Assembly (NCBI RefSeq): GCF_004570385.1
Contig: NZ_SPQL01000004.1
Span: 62,001-126,000, forward strand
DNA from: Blastococcus sp. CT_GayMR19
Lineage (GTDB): Bacteria > Actinomycetota > Actinomycetes > Mycobacteriales > Geodermatophilaceae
DNA: 64,000 bases
Direction: 5' to 3'
Part shown: one piece after another, positions 25,481 to 35,261 of the stretch
Layout of the letters: each line of letters begins with the position of its first letter
Numbering within the stretch: position 1 is the stretch's first letter
The notes under the pieces: model-generated
The model's database searches: none
What the model was told of the DNA's origin: nothing
Seen by the model: the letters and a program-made list of their open reading frames with translations, nothing else
Position numbers and translations under genes: made by a program

Positions 25481-27163
25481 TCAGCCTGCGGGGGCCGGCA
25501 CGGCCCAGCAGACCTGCGTCCCGGCCGGGCCTGCGAACGTGGTGAGCGCGCCGCCGCGCCGTTCGGCGCGGTCCGCCAGGTTGGCGAGCCCGCTGCGCGC
25601 GGTGACCTCCGGCAGCCCGGTCCCGTCGTCGGCCACCGCCACCGTCACCTGGTCCCCGACGGCGACCGTGACGGTCACCCGGGACGCGGCCGCATGCCGC
25701 ACGACGTTGGTCACGAGCTCGCGCACGACCGCGACGAGATCCGGCACGAGCGCCCGGGGGAGGTCGTCGACCGAGCCCCGGAACCGGACGTCGCGCTGGA
25801 GGTCGTGGCCCTCGGTGACCTGGCGGACCACGTCGGCGAGCTGGCTGCGCACGGTCGCGGGCTCGGGCCCCTCGCCCTGGTGCAGCTCGAAGATCGCCGC
25901 CCGGATCTCGGCCATCGTCCCGTCGAGCTCGTCGACGCTGCGGGACAGCCGCTCGGCCGCCTCCGGGTGGTCCGGCTGCAGAGCGCGGCTCAGGCGGTCG
26001 AGGGACAGCGCCGTGGCGAAGATCCGCTGGACGACGTGGTCGTGCAGGTCCCGGGCGATGCGGTCGCGGTCGGCCTGCACCTGGAGCCGGCGCTCGCGCT
26101 GCTGCGTGCGGGCCAGCTCCAGGACGATCGAGGCCCGGGCAGCGAACGTGGCGAGCAGGTCCAGGTCGTCGGAGGAGAACGGCTCGCGGCCCGAGGACCG
26201 CAACACCGCGAGGAAACCCCGGTCGGGGCCGCTGCCCAGCGGCGCGATCATCCCCGGGCCGAAGGTGGCGGTCAGCTCCACGACTGCCGCTGCGCGCCGG
26301 CCGATCACGGGCATGGTGCTGATGTCCTGCATGACCCGCGGTAGGCCGCTCTCGTAGAGGGCGCCGAGGTAGGTCCCGTCCAAGGGCAACCGGACGCCCT
26401 CGTAGTCGTCGGCCAGGGCGCCCACCGCGGACACGATCGTCAGCGACTTGTCGCCGTCGACACTGGGCAACAGCACGCCGGCCATGTCGGCGGTGGTGAG
26501 CGCCGAGACCTGGGAGGTGACCGCCCGGAGCACGTCGTCGGGATCGGCGCCGGACAGCAACGCGGTGGCCATCTCCGTCCCGGCCTGGCCCCAGCGGTGG
26601 CGGGTCTCGGAGCGCTCGGCCAGCCGCGCATTCGTGATGGCCAGGCCGGCCACGGCGGCCAGGGCCCGCGCCACCTCGGTGTCCGCCTCGGTGAACGGGC
26701 CGCCGCCCCGTTTCTCGGTCAGGTAGAGGTTGCCGAACACCGTCGCTCCGACACGGATCGGGACGCCGAGGAAGGACCGCATCGGCGGGTGTCCCGGCGG
26801 GAAACCGGTGGCGGCGGGGTGCTGCCCCAGGTCGTCGAGGCGGAGCGGGGTCGGGTCGTCGACCAGCAGACCCAGGATGCCCTGGCCGGTCGGCAGCCGG
26901 CCGATGCGCTCGGCATCCGCGTCGTCCATGCCCACGACGATGAACCGGTCCAGCTTGCTGCCGTCCGGGGTGAGCACGCCGAGTGCGCCGTAGGTGGCAT
27001 CGACGTGCCGGACCGCGGCGCGCGCGATGTCGTGCAGCGTCGCCTCGCCGTGCCCGACCGAGGCCACGGCGACGACGGCCGCGGCCAGCACGGGCAGGTC
27101 GCCGGGCATCCCCTCCGCGGGACGGCCGGCTACCTCAGCGGCGGGGCCGTCGGGCGGGGTCAC
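25481..27163 (-). CDS. DosS-like GAF-GAF heme sensor histidine kinase
   Basis: A 560-residue kinase with two GAF domains (about 42-185 and 205-350), a HisKA_3 dimerisation domain and a HATPase domain. GAF-A carries QHPAATGFPPGHPPMRSFLG: His 125 aligns with the heme-ligating His 149 of M. tuberculosis DosS as I recall it, and Tyr 147 in FGNLYLTEK aligns with the distal Tyr 171. The phospho-acceptor is His 374 (RIARDLHDHVVQR). The ATP-binding region has NVVRHAAAS and DDGTGLP. It probably senses O2, NO or CO through heme and phosphorylates the convergent DosR-like regulator. GTG 27163 starts it. Confidence 0.88.
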   Translation of the reverse strand: MTPPDGPAAEVAGRPAEGMPGDLPVLAAAVVAVASVGHGEATLHDIARAAVRHVDATYGALGVLTPDGSKLDRFIVVGMDDADAERIGRLPTGQGILGLLVDDPTPLRLDDLGQHPAATGFPPGHPPMRSFLGVPIRVGATVFGNLYLTEKRGGGPFTEADTEVARALAAVAGLAITNARLAERSETRHRWGQAGTEMATALLSGADPDDVLRAVTSQVSALTTADMAGVLLPSVDGDKSLTIVSAVGALADDYEGVRLPLDGTYLGALYESGLPRVMQDISTMPVIGRRAAAVVELTATFGPGMIAPLGSGPDRGFLAVLRSSGREPFSSDDLDLLATFAARASIVLELARTQQRERRLQVQADRDRIARDLHDHVVQRIFATALSLDRLSRALQPDHPEAAERLSRSVDELDGTMAEIRAAIFELHQGEGPEPATVRSQLADVVRQVTEGHDLQRDVRFRGSVDDLPRALVPDLVAVVRELVTNVVRHAAASRVTVTVAVGDQVTVAVADDGTGLPEVTARSGLANLADRAERRGGALTTFAGPAGTQVCWAVPAPAG

Positions 27164-27258
27164 GGCCCGACGGTAGGAGTCCCGGCCAGGAGAGGGAAGC
27201 GGTCCCGGCGTGTGCCCGCTGGTCGAGGACGGAGGGAGCGACGACGGTGGCGGGCCGG

Positions 27259-27792
27259 TCAGGCGCCGTGCGCCAGCCGTCGGGCGGGCGGCCGAGGTAC
27301 GGCCTGACGCAGGAGGCTCTTTCCCTGGCGCCCGACCACGACGAGGTCCGCGCCGCGGGTCGCGGCGGTGAGGGCCTCGTACACCGGCCGGTCCAGCACG
27401 GCCGTCCGGGTGCGGCCGTGGACGCCGGTCTCGGCGATCGCCCGCAGGACCTGCGCCTCCAGGCGGTCGTGCGCGGCGAGCTGGGCCCGGATCAGGACCC
27501 GGGTGGAGCCCTCGAGCGGGTCGCCCGCGGGGGCGTCGAGAACCGTCACGGCGACGACGGTCGCCTCACGACGAGCCGCCTCCCGGAGGGCCCAGACGAG
27601 GCCCTGGTGCGCGCCCGGCGAGCCGTCCACCTCGACGATCAGCCAGGGGCTCTGCCGGCGGGGGAGCAGGGGCGGAAGACGGAGCGGCGCGGGGGCGCCG
27701 GACTCCCGTGGAGCGGGCATGGGCGGGACGACCGGGCGGGGCTCCGTCTCCGGTGACGGCTCGGGCTCCCTGGACGCCCGGATGTCGCTCAT
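27259..27792 (-). CDS. Universal stress protein family, divergent
   Basis: A 177-residue protein with a Pro-rich N-terminus of about 55 residues and one Usp domain (LIVEVDGSPGAHQGLVWALREAA, RGADLVVVGRQGKSLL). The usual ATP-binding tail G-2X-G-9X-G(S/T) is incomplete: after GRQGKS the chain runs into a Pro/Arg-rich end, RPPARRLAHGA, so ATP binding is doubtful. ATG 27792 lies 35 bp from a DosR-like box, and the DosS-like kinase lies directly downstream on the same strand. Usp genes are classic members of the mycobacterial DosR regulon. Confidence 0.8.
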   Translation of the reverse strand: MSDIRASREPEPSPETEPRPVVPPMPAPRESGAPAPLRLPPLLPRRQSPWLIVEVDGSPGAHQGLVWALREAARREATVVAVTVLDAPAGDPLEGSTRVLIRAQLAAHDRLEAQVLRAIAETGVHGRTRTAVLDRPVYEALTAATRGADLVVVGRQGKSLLRQAVPRPPARRLAHGA

Positions 27793-27827
27793 GACTCGAT
27801 CGTCGCGGGCTCGGTGGAGCAACTACA

Positions 27828-27841
27828 GGGACCAAAGACCC
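27828..27841. promoter_or_regulatory. DosR-like box upstream of the Usp gene
   Basis: GGGACCAAAGACCC matches the core of the mycobacterial DosR box, GGGACTAAAGTCCC, at 12 of 14 positions and keeps its inverted-repeat form. It lies 36-49 bp upstream of the Usp start. The neighbouring DosR-like regulator keeps the residues that contact this motif. Confidence 0.65.
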
Positions 27842-28006
27842 GGCCACCGAACCAGTCGGCCGATTTCGGTCCGTATACAGGGCAGGACCGGCATCGCGCA
27901 CACCGAAGGTCATCGGGCGTCACAGTCCGTCACCCCGTCTCGCTGAGTGAGGCGCGTCGAGTCTCGCCCGACTCAAGATGGACGATTTCGTTCCGATGGT
28001 GGAACC

Positions 28007-30055
28007 GTGAGGCTTCTCCGCCGGCTGCGCAGCACCAGCCTGCTGACGCGCTTCGCGACGCTCAGCCTGCTGCTGACCGTCGCGGTCGGGGTCGTCCTCT
28101 CCTCCGTGCTCACCACCGTCATCGAGGACCGGGCCCGTCAGCAGGCGGAGGACGCCGCGCTGATGGCGGTGCGCCTCGGCCTCCAGCCGCAGTTCACGCG
28201 GACCGATCTCACCCGCGGCTTCGACGTCGAGCGCCTCGCGGGAGTGGAGAAGGCCGTCGACGACGCCTCCGACCAGTTCGGGACGGAGGGCACGCCGCTG
28301 GCCGCGTTCGATCCGATCGAGCTGAAGGTCTTCGGCGCCGACCGGACGATCCTCTACCACTCCGAGCACCCCGAACTGGTCGGCGAGACCTCGCAGTCGG
28401 GGGAGTTGGGCGCCGCCCTCGACGGCTACGTGGTCTCCGGTTTCGCGCACTCCGCCGACGACGGCGCCGGCAGCGAGGACGGGGCGCACCAGTTGCTCGA
28501 GGTCTACGTCCCGCTGCAGTTCGACGGGGCCGCCCGTCCCGGCGGCGCCATCGAGCTCTACCTCCCGTACGCCCCCGTGGCGGCCGCCGTGCGCGACGAC
28601 GTCCGCACCATGACCGTCGCCCTGGGGATCAGTCTCGCCGTCTTCTGCCTCGTCGTCCTCCGGGTGATCGCGTCGGCCTCCCGGCGGATGCGCCGGCAGA
28701 GCGAGGCGTTGCAGGCCTCCGCCGACCGCGACCGCCACCAGTCCACCCACGACGCGCTGACCGGCCTGCCGAACTGGGTCCTGGTCCGTGACCGCCTCGA
28801 CCAGGGGCTCGCCGCCGCCGGCCGGTCCGACGCGGAGGTCGCCCTCCTGCTCATCGACCTGGACCGCTTCAAGGAGATCAACGACAGCCTCGGGCACTCC
28901 TACGGGGACAAGCTCCTCTGCCAGGTGGGTCCGCGGCTCCGGTCCGCCCTGCGGGACGCGGACACCGTCGGTCGCCTGGGCGGCGACGAGTTCGCCGTCC
29001 TGCTGCCGTCGGTGGACGGCGTCGGCGAGGCGGAGGCGGTGGCGGAGCGGCTCCGCCAGGCCCTGCACCAGCCGTTCGACGTCGACGGCGTGATCCTCGA
29101 CGTGGAGGCGAGCATCGGCATCGTCCTGTCGCCGTGGCACGGCACCGACAGCGAGGAACTGCGCCGCAACGCCGACATCGCGATGTATGCGGCGAAGGAG
29201 CTGAAGGGCGGCGCGGTCGTGTTCCAGCCCGAGGCGCACGCCACCACCCCGGTCCGGCTCTCGGTCCTCGGCGACCTCCGTCGCGCGCTCGACGGCGCGG
29301 ACGAGCTGTTCCTCAACTACCAGCCCAAGATCACCCTGGACGGCGGGCGGATCGAGGGGCTGGAGGCGCTGCTGCGCTGGCAGCACCCGACCCAGGGGCT
29401 CATCCCGCCGGGCGAGTTCATCCCGGTCGCCGAGGGCACCGGCATCATCCTGCGGCTCACGGAGCGGGTGCTGAACCTGGCGCTCGCCCAGCAGCGGTGC
29501 TGGCTGGAGGCGGGGCTCGCCGTCCCGGTGGCGGTCAACCTGTCCACCCGATGCCTGCTCGACGCCGACCTGCCCGAGCTCGTCGAGCGGCTGCTCACCG
29601 AGCACCGGGTGCCCGCGGCCCTGCTGCGGCTCGAGGTCACCGAGAGCGCCGTCATGGGTGACGCGGCCCGGTGCATGGACGTGCTCCAGCGGCTGCGCGA
29701 CCTCGGCGTCCACCTCTCGATCGACGACTTCGGCACGGGGTACAGCTCCATGGCCTACCTCCGGCGGCTGCCGGTGGACGAGCTGAAGATCGACCGTTCC
29801 TTCGTCCTGGGCATGACCACCACGGCACAGGACCTCGTGCTGGTGCGGACGGCCATCGACCTGGGCCACAACCTGGGCCTCACGGTCGTCGCGGAGGGCG
29901 TCGAGCTCGCCGAGCAGGTCGACGCGCTCCGCGAGCTCGGCTGCGACATCGCCCAGGGCTACCACTACGCCCGCCCGATGGCGGCCGAGTCGATGACCGT
30001 GCTGCTGGCCCGGGTGGGCACGATGCACGACGAGCGGCTGCGCGCCGGCTCCTGA
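28007..30055 (+). CDS. Membrane GGDEF-EAL protein (c-di-GMP turnover)
   Basis: A 682-residue protein. Membrane helix 1 (LLTRFATLSLLLTVAVGVVL) is followed by an extracytoplasmic sensor region (about 45-190) and helix 2 (TVALGISLAVFCLVVLRV). The GGDEF domain is intact (GRLGGDEFAVL) with an RDAD inhibition site before it. The EAL domain is intact too: LEALLRWQHP, VTESAVMGD, DDFGTGYSSMAYLRRLP and KIDRSFV. It may therefore both make and degrade c-di-GMP. GTG 28007 was chosen as the conserved start, and the frame is open to 27947. A shared terminator follows. Confidence 0.92.
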   Translation: MRLLRRLRSTSLLTRFATLSLLLTVAVGVVLSSVLTTVIEDRARQQAEDAALMAVRLGLQPQFTRTDLTRGFDVERLAGVEKAVDDASDQFGTEGTPLAAFDPIELKVFGADRTILYHSEHPELVGETSQSGELGAALDGYVVSGFAHSADDGAGSEDGAHQLLEVYVPLQFDGAARPGGAIELYLPYAPVAAAVRDDVRTMTVALGISLAVFCLVVLRVIASASRRMRRQSEALQASADRDRHQSTHDALTGLPNWVLVRDRLDQGLAAAGRSDAEVALLLIDLDRFKEINDSLGHSYGDKLLCQVGPRLRSALRDADTVGRLGGDEFAVLLPSVDGVGEAEAVAERLRQALHQPFDVDGVILDVEASIGIVLSPWHGTDSEELRRNADIAMYAAKELKGGAVVFQPEAHATTPVRLSVLGDLRRALDGADELFLNYQPKITLDGGRIEGLEALLRWQHPTQGLIPPGEFIPVAEGTGIILRLTERVLNLALAQQRCWLEAGLAVPVAVNLSTRCLLDADLPELVERLLTEHRVPAALLRLEVTESAVMGDAARCMDVLQRLRDLGVHLSIDDFGTGYSSMAYLRRLPVDELKIDRSFVLGMTTTAQDLVLVRTAIDLGHNLGLTVVAEGVELAEQVDALRELGCDIAQGYHYARPMAAESMTVLLARVGTMHDERLRAGS

Positions 30056-30075
30056 TCGGTGTGCAGCACCGGAAA

Positions 30076-30115
30076 CGCGACGAGGCCCAGGTCGGCTGAC
30101 CTGGGCCTCGTCGCG
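30076..30115. terminator. Bidirectional terminator between the GGDEF-EAL gene and tRNA-Gly
   Basis: A perfect 18-bp stem with a 4-nt loop (GGCT). It lies 20 bp after the GGDEF-EAL stop and 10 bp past the tRNA 3' end on the other strand, so it can end both convergent transcripts. Confidence 0.85.
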
Positions 30116-30125
30116 TCGAACGGCG

Positions 30126-30196
30126 AGCGGGTGACGAGAATCGAACTCGCACTGTCAGCTTGGGAAGCTGATGTTCTACCATTGAACTACACCCGC
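30126..30196 (-). tRNA. tRNA-Gly (anticodon CCC)
   Basis: A 71-nt cloverleaf on the minus strand. The acceptor stem is GCGGGTG/CACCCGC with discriminator T. The D-arm contains TAGTTCAATGGTAGA, the anticodon stem is TCAGC/GCTGA with loop TTCCCAA (anticodon CCC), and the T-arm carries GTTCGATTC. CCA is not encoded. It reads GGG codons. Confidence 0.95.
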
Positions 30197-30307
30197 GTGG
30201 CGCTCTGACCTGCGTAAACGTTCTCGCAGAACACGGCCGGGACCGGACGAGCACCGCGGAAAGCGTACACGGCTCGCCGATCGGGACGGCGCGAGGGAGG
30301 CCCGCAG

Positions 30308-30796
30308 GTGGTCCCGGCCTCCGGCGCGAGTGGCACGATCCCGCAGGTGACCAGCGGACCCGCCGCCGAGCAGCACCTGCGCGACCTCGCGCGGTTGCGC
30401 CGCGTCCGCGACCGGATCGACCGGGAGTACGCGCAGCCGCTCGACGTCGAGGCGCTCGCCCGGGGTGCGCACATGTCGGCCGGCCACCTCAGCCGCGAGT
30501 TCCGGGCCGCGTTCGGCGAGTCGCCGTACGCCTATCTGATGACGCGGCGCATCGAGCGCGCGATGGCGCTGCTGCGCCGCGGGGGCCTCAGCGTCACCGA
30601 TGTGTGCTTCGCGGTCGGCTGCTCGTCACTGGGCACCTTCAGCACGCGCTTCACCGAGCTGGTGGGGGTGCCGCCCAGCGTCTACCGCCGGACGGCCGCG
30701 GACGCGACGGCGGGGATGCCCTCGTGCGTGGCGAAACAGGTCACGAGACCGGTCAGGAATCGAGAAGCGCCCGCCCCCGAGCCGTCCCTAGCGTGA
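30308..30796 (+). CDS. AraC-family transcriptional regulator
   Basis: A 162-residue compact AraC regulator that is essentially only the DNA-binding domain with two helix-turn-helices: VEALARGAHMSAGHLSREFR and VTDVCFAVGCSSLGTFSTRF, followed by LVGVPPSVYRR. A short tail contains one more Cys (MPSCVAKQV). GTG 30308 has GGAGG upstream; GTG 30347 is an alternative. A VOC protein begins 5 bp after its stop and a UvrA-like ATPase follows, forming a three-gene set. There is no separate ligand domain, so the signal may be sensed directly or by the neighbours. Confidence 0.88.
   Translation: MVPASGASGTIPQVTSGPAAEQHLRDLARLRRVRDRIDREYAQPLDVEALARGAHMSAGHLSREFRAAFGESPYAYLMTRRIERAMALLRRGGLSVTDVCFAVGCSSLGTFSTRFTELVGVPPSVYRRTAADATAGMPSCVAKQVTRPVRNREAPAPEPSLA
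30789..30794 (+). promoter_or_regulatory. Probable -10 element for leaderless VOC mRNA
   Basis: TAGCGT in the context CCCTAGCGT, exactly 7 nt before the VOC ATG and overlapping the AraC stop. dcd has the same arrangement (38228). A transcript starting at or beside the ATG would be leaderless. Confidence 0.4.
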
Positions 30797-30801
30797 CGGC
30801 C

Positions 30802-31212
30802 ATGACGATCACCATTCACTCGAGTTTCCTCCCGCACACCGACCCGGACGCCTCGCTGGCCTTCTACCGCGACGTCCTCGGCTTCGAGGTCCGCCTGGAC
30901 GTGGGCTACGGGGGCATGCGCTGGGTCACCGTCGGCCCGGCCGACCAGCCGGACACGGCCGTCGTCCTGCATCCACCGACCGCCACTCCCGGCCTCACCG
31001 AGGAGGAGAAGCGCACTCTCCTCGAGCTGATGGCCAAGGGCAGCTACTTCGGCGTCAACCTGGCCAGCAAGGACCTCGACGGCACCTTCGAGCGGCTGGT
31101 GGCCGGTGGCGCCGAGGTCGTGCAGGAGCCGACGGAGCAGCCGTACGGCGTCCGCGACTGCGCGTTCCGCGACCCGGCGGGCAATCTGATCCGCATCCAG
31201 GAGCTGCGCTGA
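30802..31212 (+). CDS. VOC-superfamily (glyoxalase/bleomycin-resistance fold) protein
   Basis: A 136-residue single VOC domain of paired beta-alpha-beta-beta-beta units. The N-terminal part reads SFLPHTDPDASLAFYRDVLGFEVR and the C-terminal part YGVRDCAFRDPAGNLIRIQEL. Probable metal ligands are His near residue 11 and the final Glu. This fold includes glyoxalases, dioxygenases and drug-binding proteins, so the exact role is open. It sits between an AraC regulator and a class II UvrA, a recurring gene set; a detoxification or drug-tolerance role is plausible. It may be transcribed both from the AraC gene and from its own promoter. Confidence 0.88.
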   Translation: MTITIHSSFLPHTDPDASLAFYRDVLGFEVRLDVGYGGMRWVTVGPADQPDTAVVLHPPTATPGLTEEEKRTLLELMAKGSYFGVNLASKDLDGTFERLVAGGAEVVQEPTEQPYGVRDCAFRDPAGNLIRIQELR

Positions 31213-31306
31213 CGTCAGCCGGACGGGCGACGCGCCGCTCCGGGCGCGCCGCCGATCAGGTAGACAGCCTGCGTTGCCGCGACCGCGCCCGACGGATGGA
31301 GAACCG

Positions 31307-33691
<2,385 letters not shown>

Positions 33692-33699
33692 CCGGGGGA

Positions 33700-35118
33700 C
33701 TATCCCGTCACGGTGACCAGGGTCTGCGCGGACTCGTCGAACTCCGGCTCCGTGCCGCCCGGTGGCGCCGGAGACGAGCAGCGCGACACCGAGCGCACCA
33801 CGGCCGTGTAGGTGCCGGGGGCGGCGTAGACGTGCGCCACCCGCGCCGTGAGAAGGGTGCCCGACCGGGGCAGGAAGGACTGGGCGCCGCTGCCGTCCCC
33901 CGGGTCCAGGGTGAACAGGGGCCGGCAGCCGGAGGCGCCGACCGGTTCGTAGCGCTCGCCGTAGGCGGTCAGCAGGACCGGGTTCCCCGCGGCGGGGTGC
34001 GGCCGCGACGCGCAGACCGCGATGACCGGCCAGGCGGCTGGGTCGGAGGCGCAGGCGGGGCCGGCGGCCGTGGGGTCCGTCGACGTCGCGTCGGCACGGC
34101 GGGCCGCCCCGGCCTGCGCGGGGTCGTCGACCAGCAGCGCCGACGAGACCGCCAGCACCCCTTGATCTGAGCCTTGCGGGTACTCGCCGACCGCGGGGAC
34201 GAGCACGGCCGGGACGAGCAGCCGGCCGGCCGGGGCGTCGACGACGCCACCGGGCGTGTGGTCGTGGCCGCCCCAGCCCCCGTTCGTCGCGTACGCAAGG
34301 CCGAGCGTGGCGCCATCGGTGCTCAGGGCGCAGGGGGCGACGCAGTCCCCGGGCACCAGGCCGGGTCCGTGGACCAGACGGCGGAGCACCTCGGTGGCGG
34401 GGGCGAGTTCGACGTCGCCGAGCGACTCCAGGTGCAGCAGCGGCCCGCCTGCCTCCACGACCGTGCCGCTGCCGTCCACCCAGGCGATCCCGCTCAGCCC
34501 GATCAGCGGGAGGTCATCCACCAGCACCGACACGTCGACCCGGGTGAGGTCGCCGATGCAGTCGTTCGTCGGCGGATCGAGCCGGACCGGTACGCCGATC
34601 CGCTCGAAGAACGCCAGCGCCGCCCGTTCGGTGCGCGCGTTCGGGGGCGCAGCGCACGGCCCTTGGATCACCGGCACCGGGTGGTAGACCGTCTGGTTGC
34701 GCCAGGCGGCCTCATACCAACTCCAGCCGCCGCCGTTCCCCGCTTCGCCGTCCAGGGAGTCGGTCGGGGCCAAGAACCAGCCGTCTCCGGTGTCGAAGCT
34801 GGTCAGCTCCGGGCTGAAGTTCGGGCCGCGTCCCTCCGTGACTGTCGTCCCGGCGTACCGCTCGGCCAGCGCACGGAGGTCCGCGACGCTCCCGGGTTCG
34901 ACCGAATAGACCGGGCCGGTCTGCGGGACCATCAGCGGCTCGCCCAGGTCGACGACCCGGGGCGCCAGGTCGATCTCATCGAGCAGGAGGCCCCGCAGGT
35001 GGGGGTAGGGGTCCGCCGGGACGGGCTGCACGGATCCCGTTCCGGAGCAGCCGGTGGCCACCAGGGCTAGGAAGGCCGCAGACGCGACCCGTCGCCGGAG
35101 CCTTCGGCCTCCTCGCAC
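33700..35118 (-). CDS. Secreted lipoprotein with C-terminal PKD-like domain
   Basis: About 472 residues. The signal peptide ends in a lipobox, ALVATGCSG, so the protein is anchored outside the membrane. The mature part starts VQPVPADPYPHLRGLLLDEIDLAPR and contains several Cys residues that could form disulfides. The last ~85 residues look like a PKD fold (FTLDPGDGSG, then VAHVYAAPGTYTAVV). I do not recognise the main domain. It lies on the same strand directly after the protease gene and may share its transcript. GTG 35118 fits the signal peptide; the frame is open to 35241 but the extension looks non-coding. Confidence 0.7.
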   Translation of the reverse strand: MRGGRRLRRRVASAAFLALVATGCSGTGSVQPVPADPYPHLRGLLLDEIDLAPRVVDLGEPLMVPQTGPVYSVEPGSVADLRALAERYAGTTVTEGRGPNFSPELTSFDTGDGWFLAPTDSLDGEAGNGGGWSWYEAAWRNQTVYHPVPVIQGPCAAPPNARTERAALAFFERIGVPVRLDPPTNDCIGDLTRVDVSVLVDDLPLIGLSGIAWVDGSGTVVEAGGPLLHLESLGDVELAPATEVLRRLVHGPGLVPGDCVAPCALSTDGATLGLAYATNGGWGGHDHTPGGVVDAPAGRLLVPAVLVPAVGEYPQGSDQGVLAVSSALLVDDPAQAGAARRADATSTDPTAAGPACASDPAAWPVIAVCASRPHPAAGNPVLLTAYGERYEPVGASGCRPLFTLDPGDGSGAQSFLPRSGTLLTARVAHVYAAPGTYTAVVRSVSRCSSPAPPGGTEPEFDESAQTLVTVTG

Positions 35119-35261
35119 CGGGCCAGTCTCGTGGCTCGTGCTGCCTTTCGGGGACGACTCGTCCGCGGAGGCACGTCGGTCCGGGGGCCGACCGGGTCGG
35201 GACGCCGCCGTGCCCCGTCCGAGCGGACCCGGACGGGGCACGGTGGAGCGGTGCGGTCAGG

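Noticed and set aside
27956-27977. A HAIR-like half-site (ACTCAAG at 27971) with a weak partner before the GGDEF-EAL gene
   Set aside because: The partner matches only 5 of 7 bases and the spacer is 8 bp rather than 7, so it is not a convincing HspR site.
30126-30196. tRNA-Gly as an integration site for a mobile element
   Set aside because: No integrase, direct repeat of the tRNA end or composition change is seen on either side.
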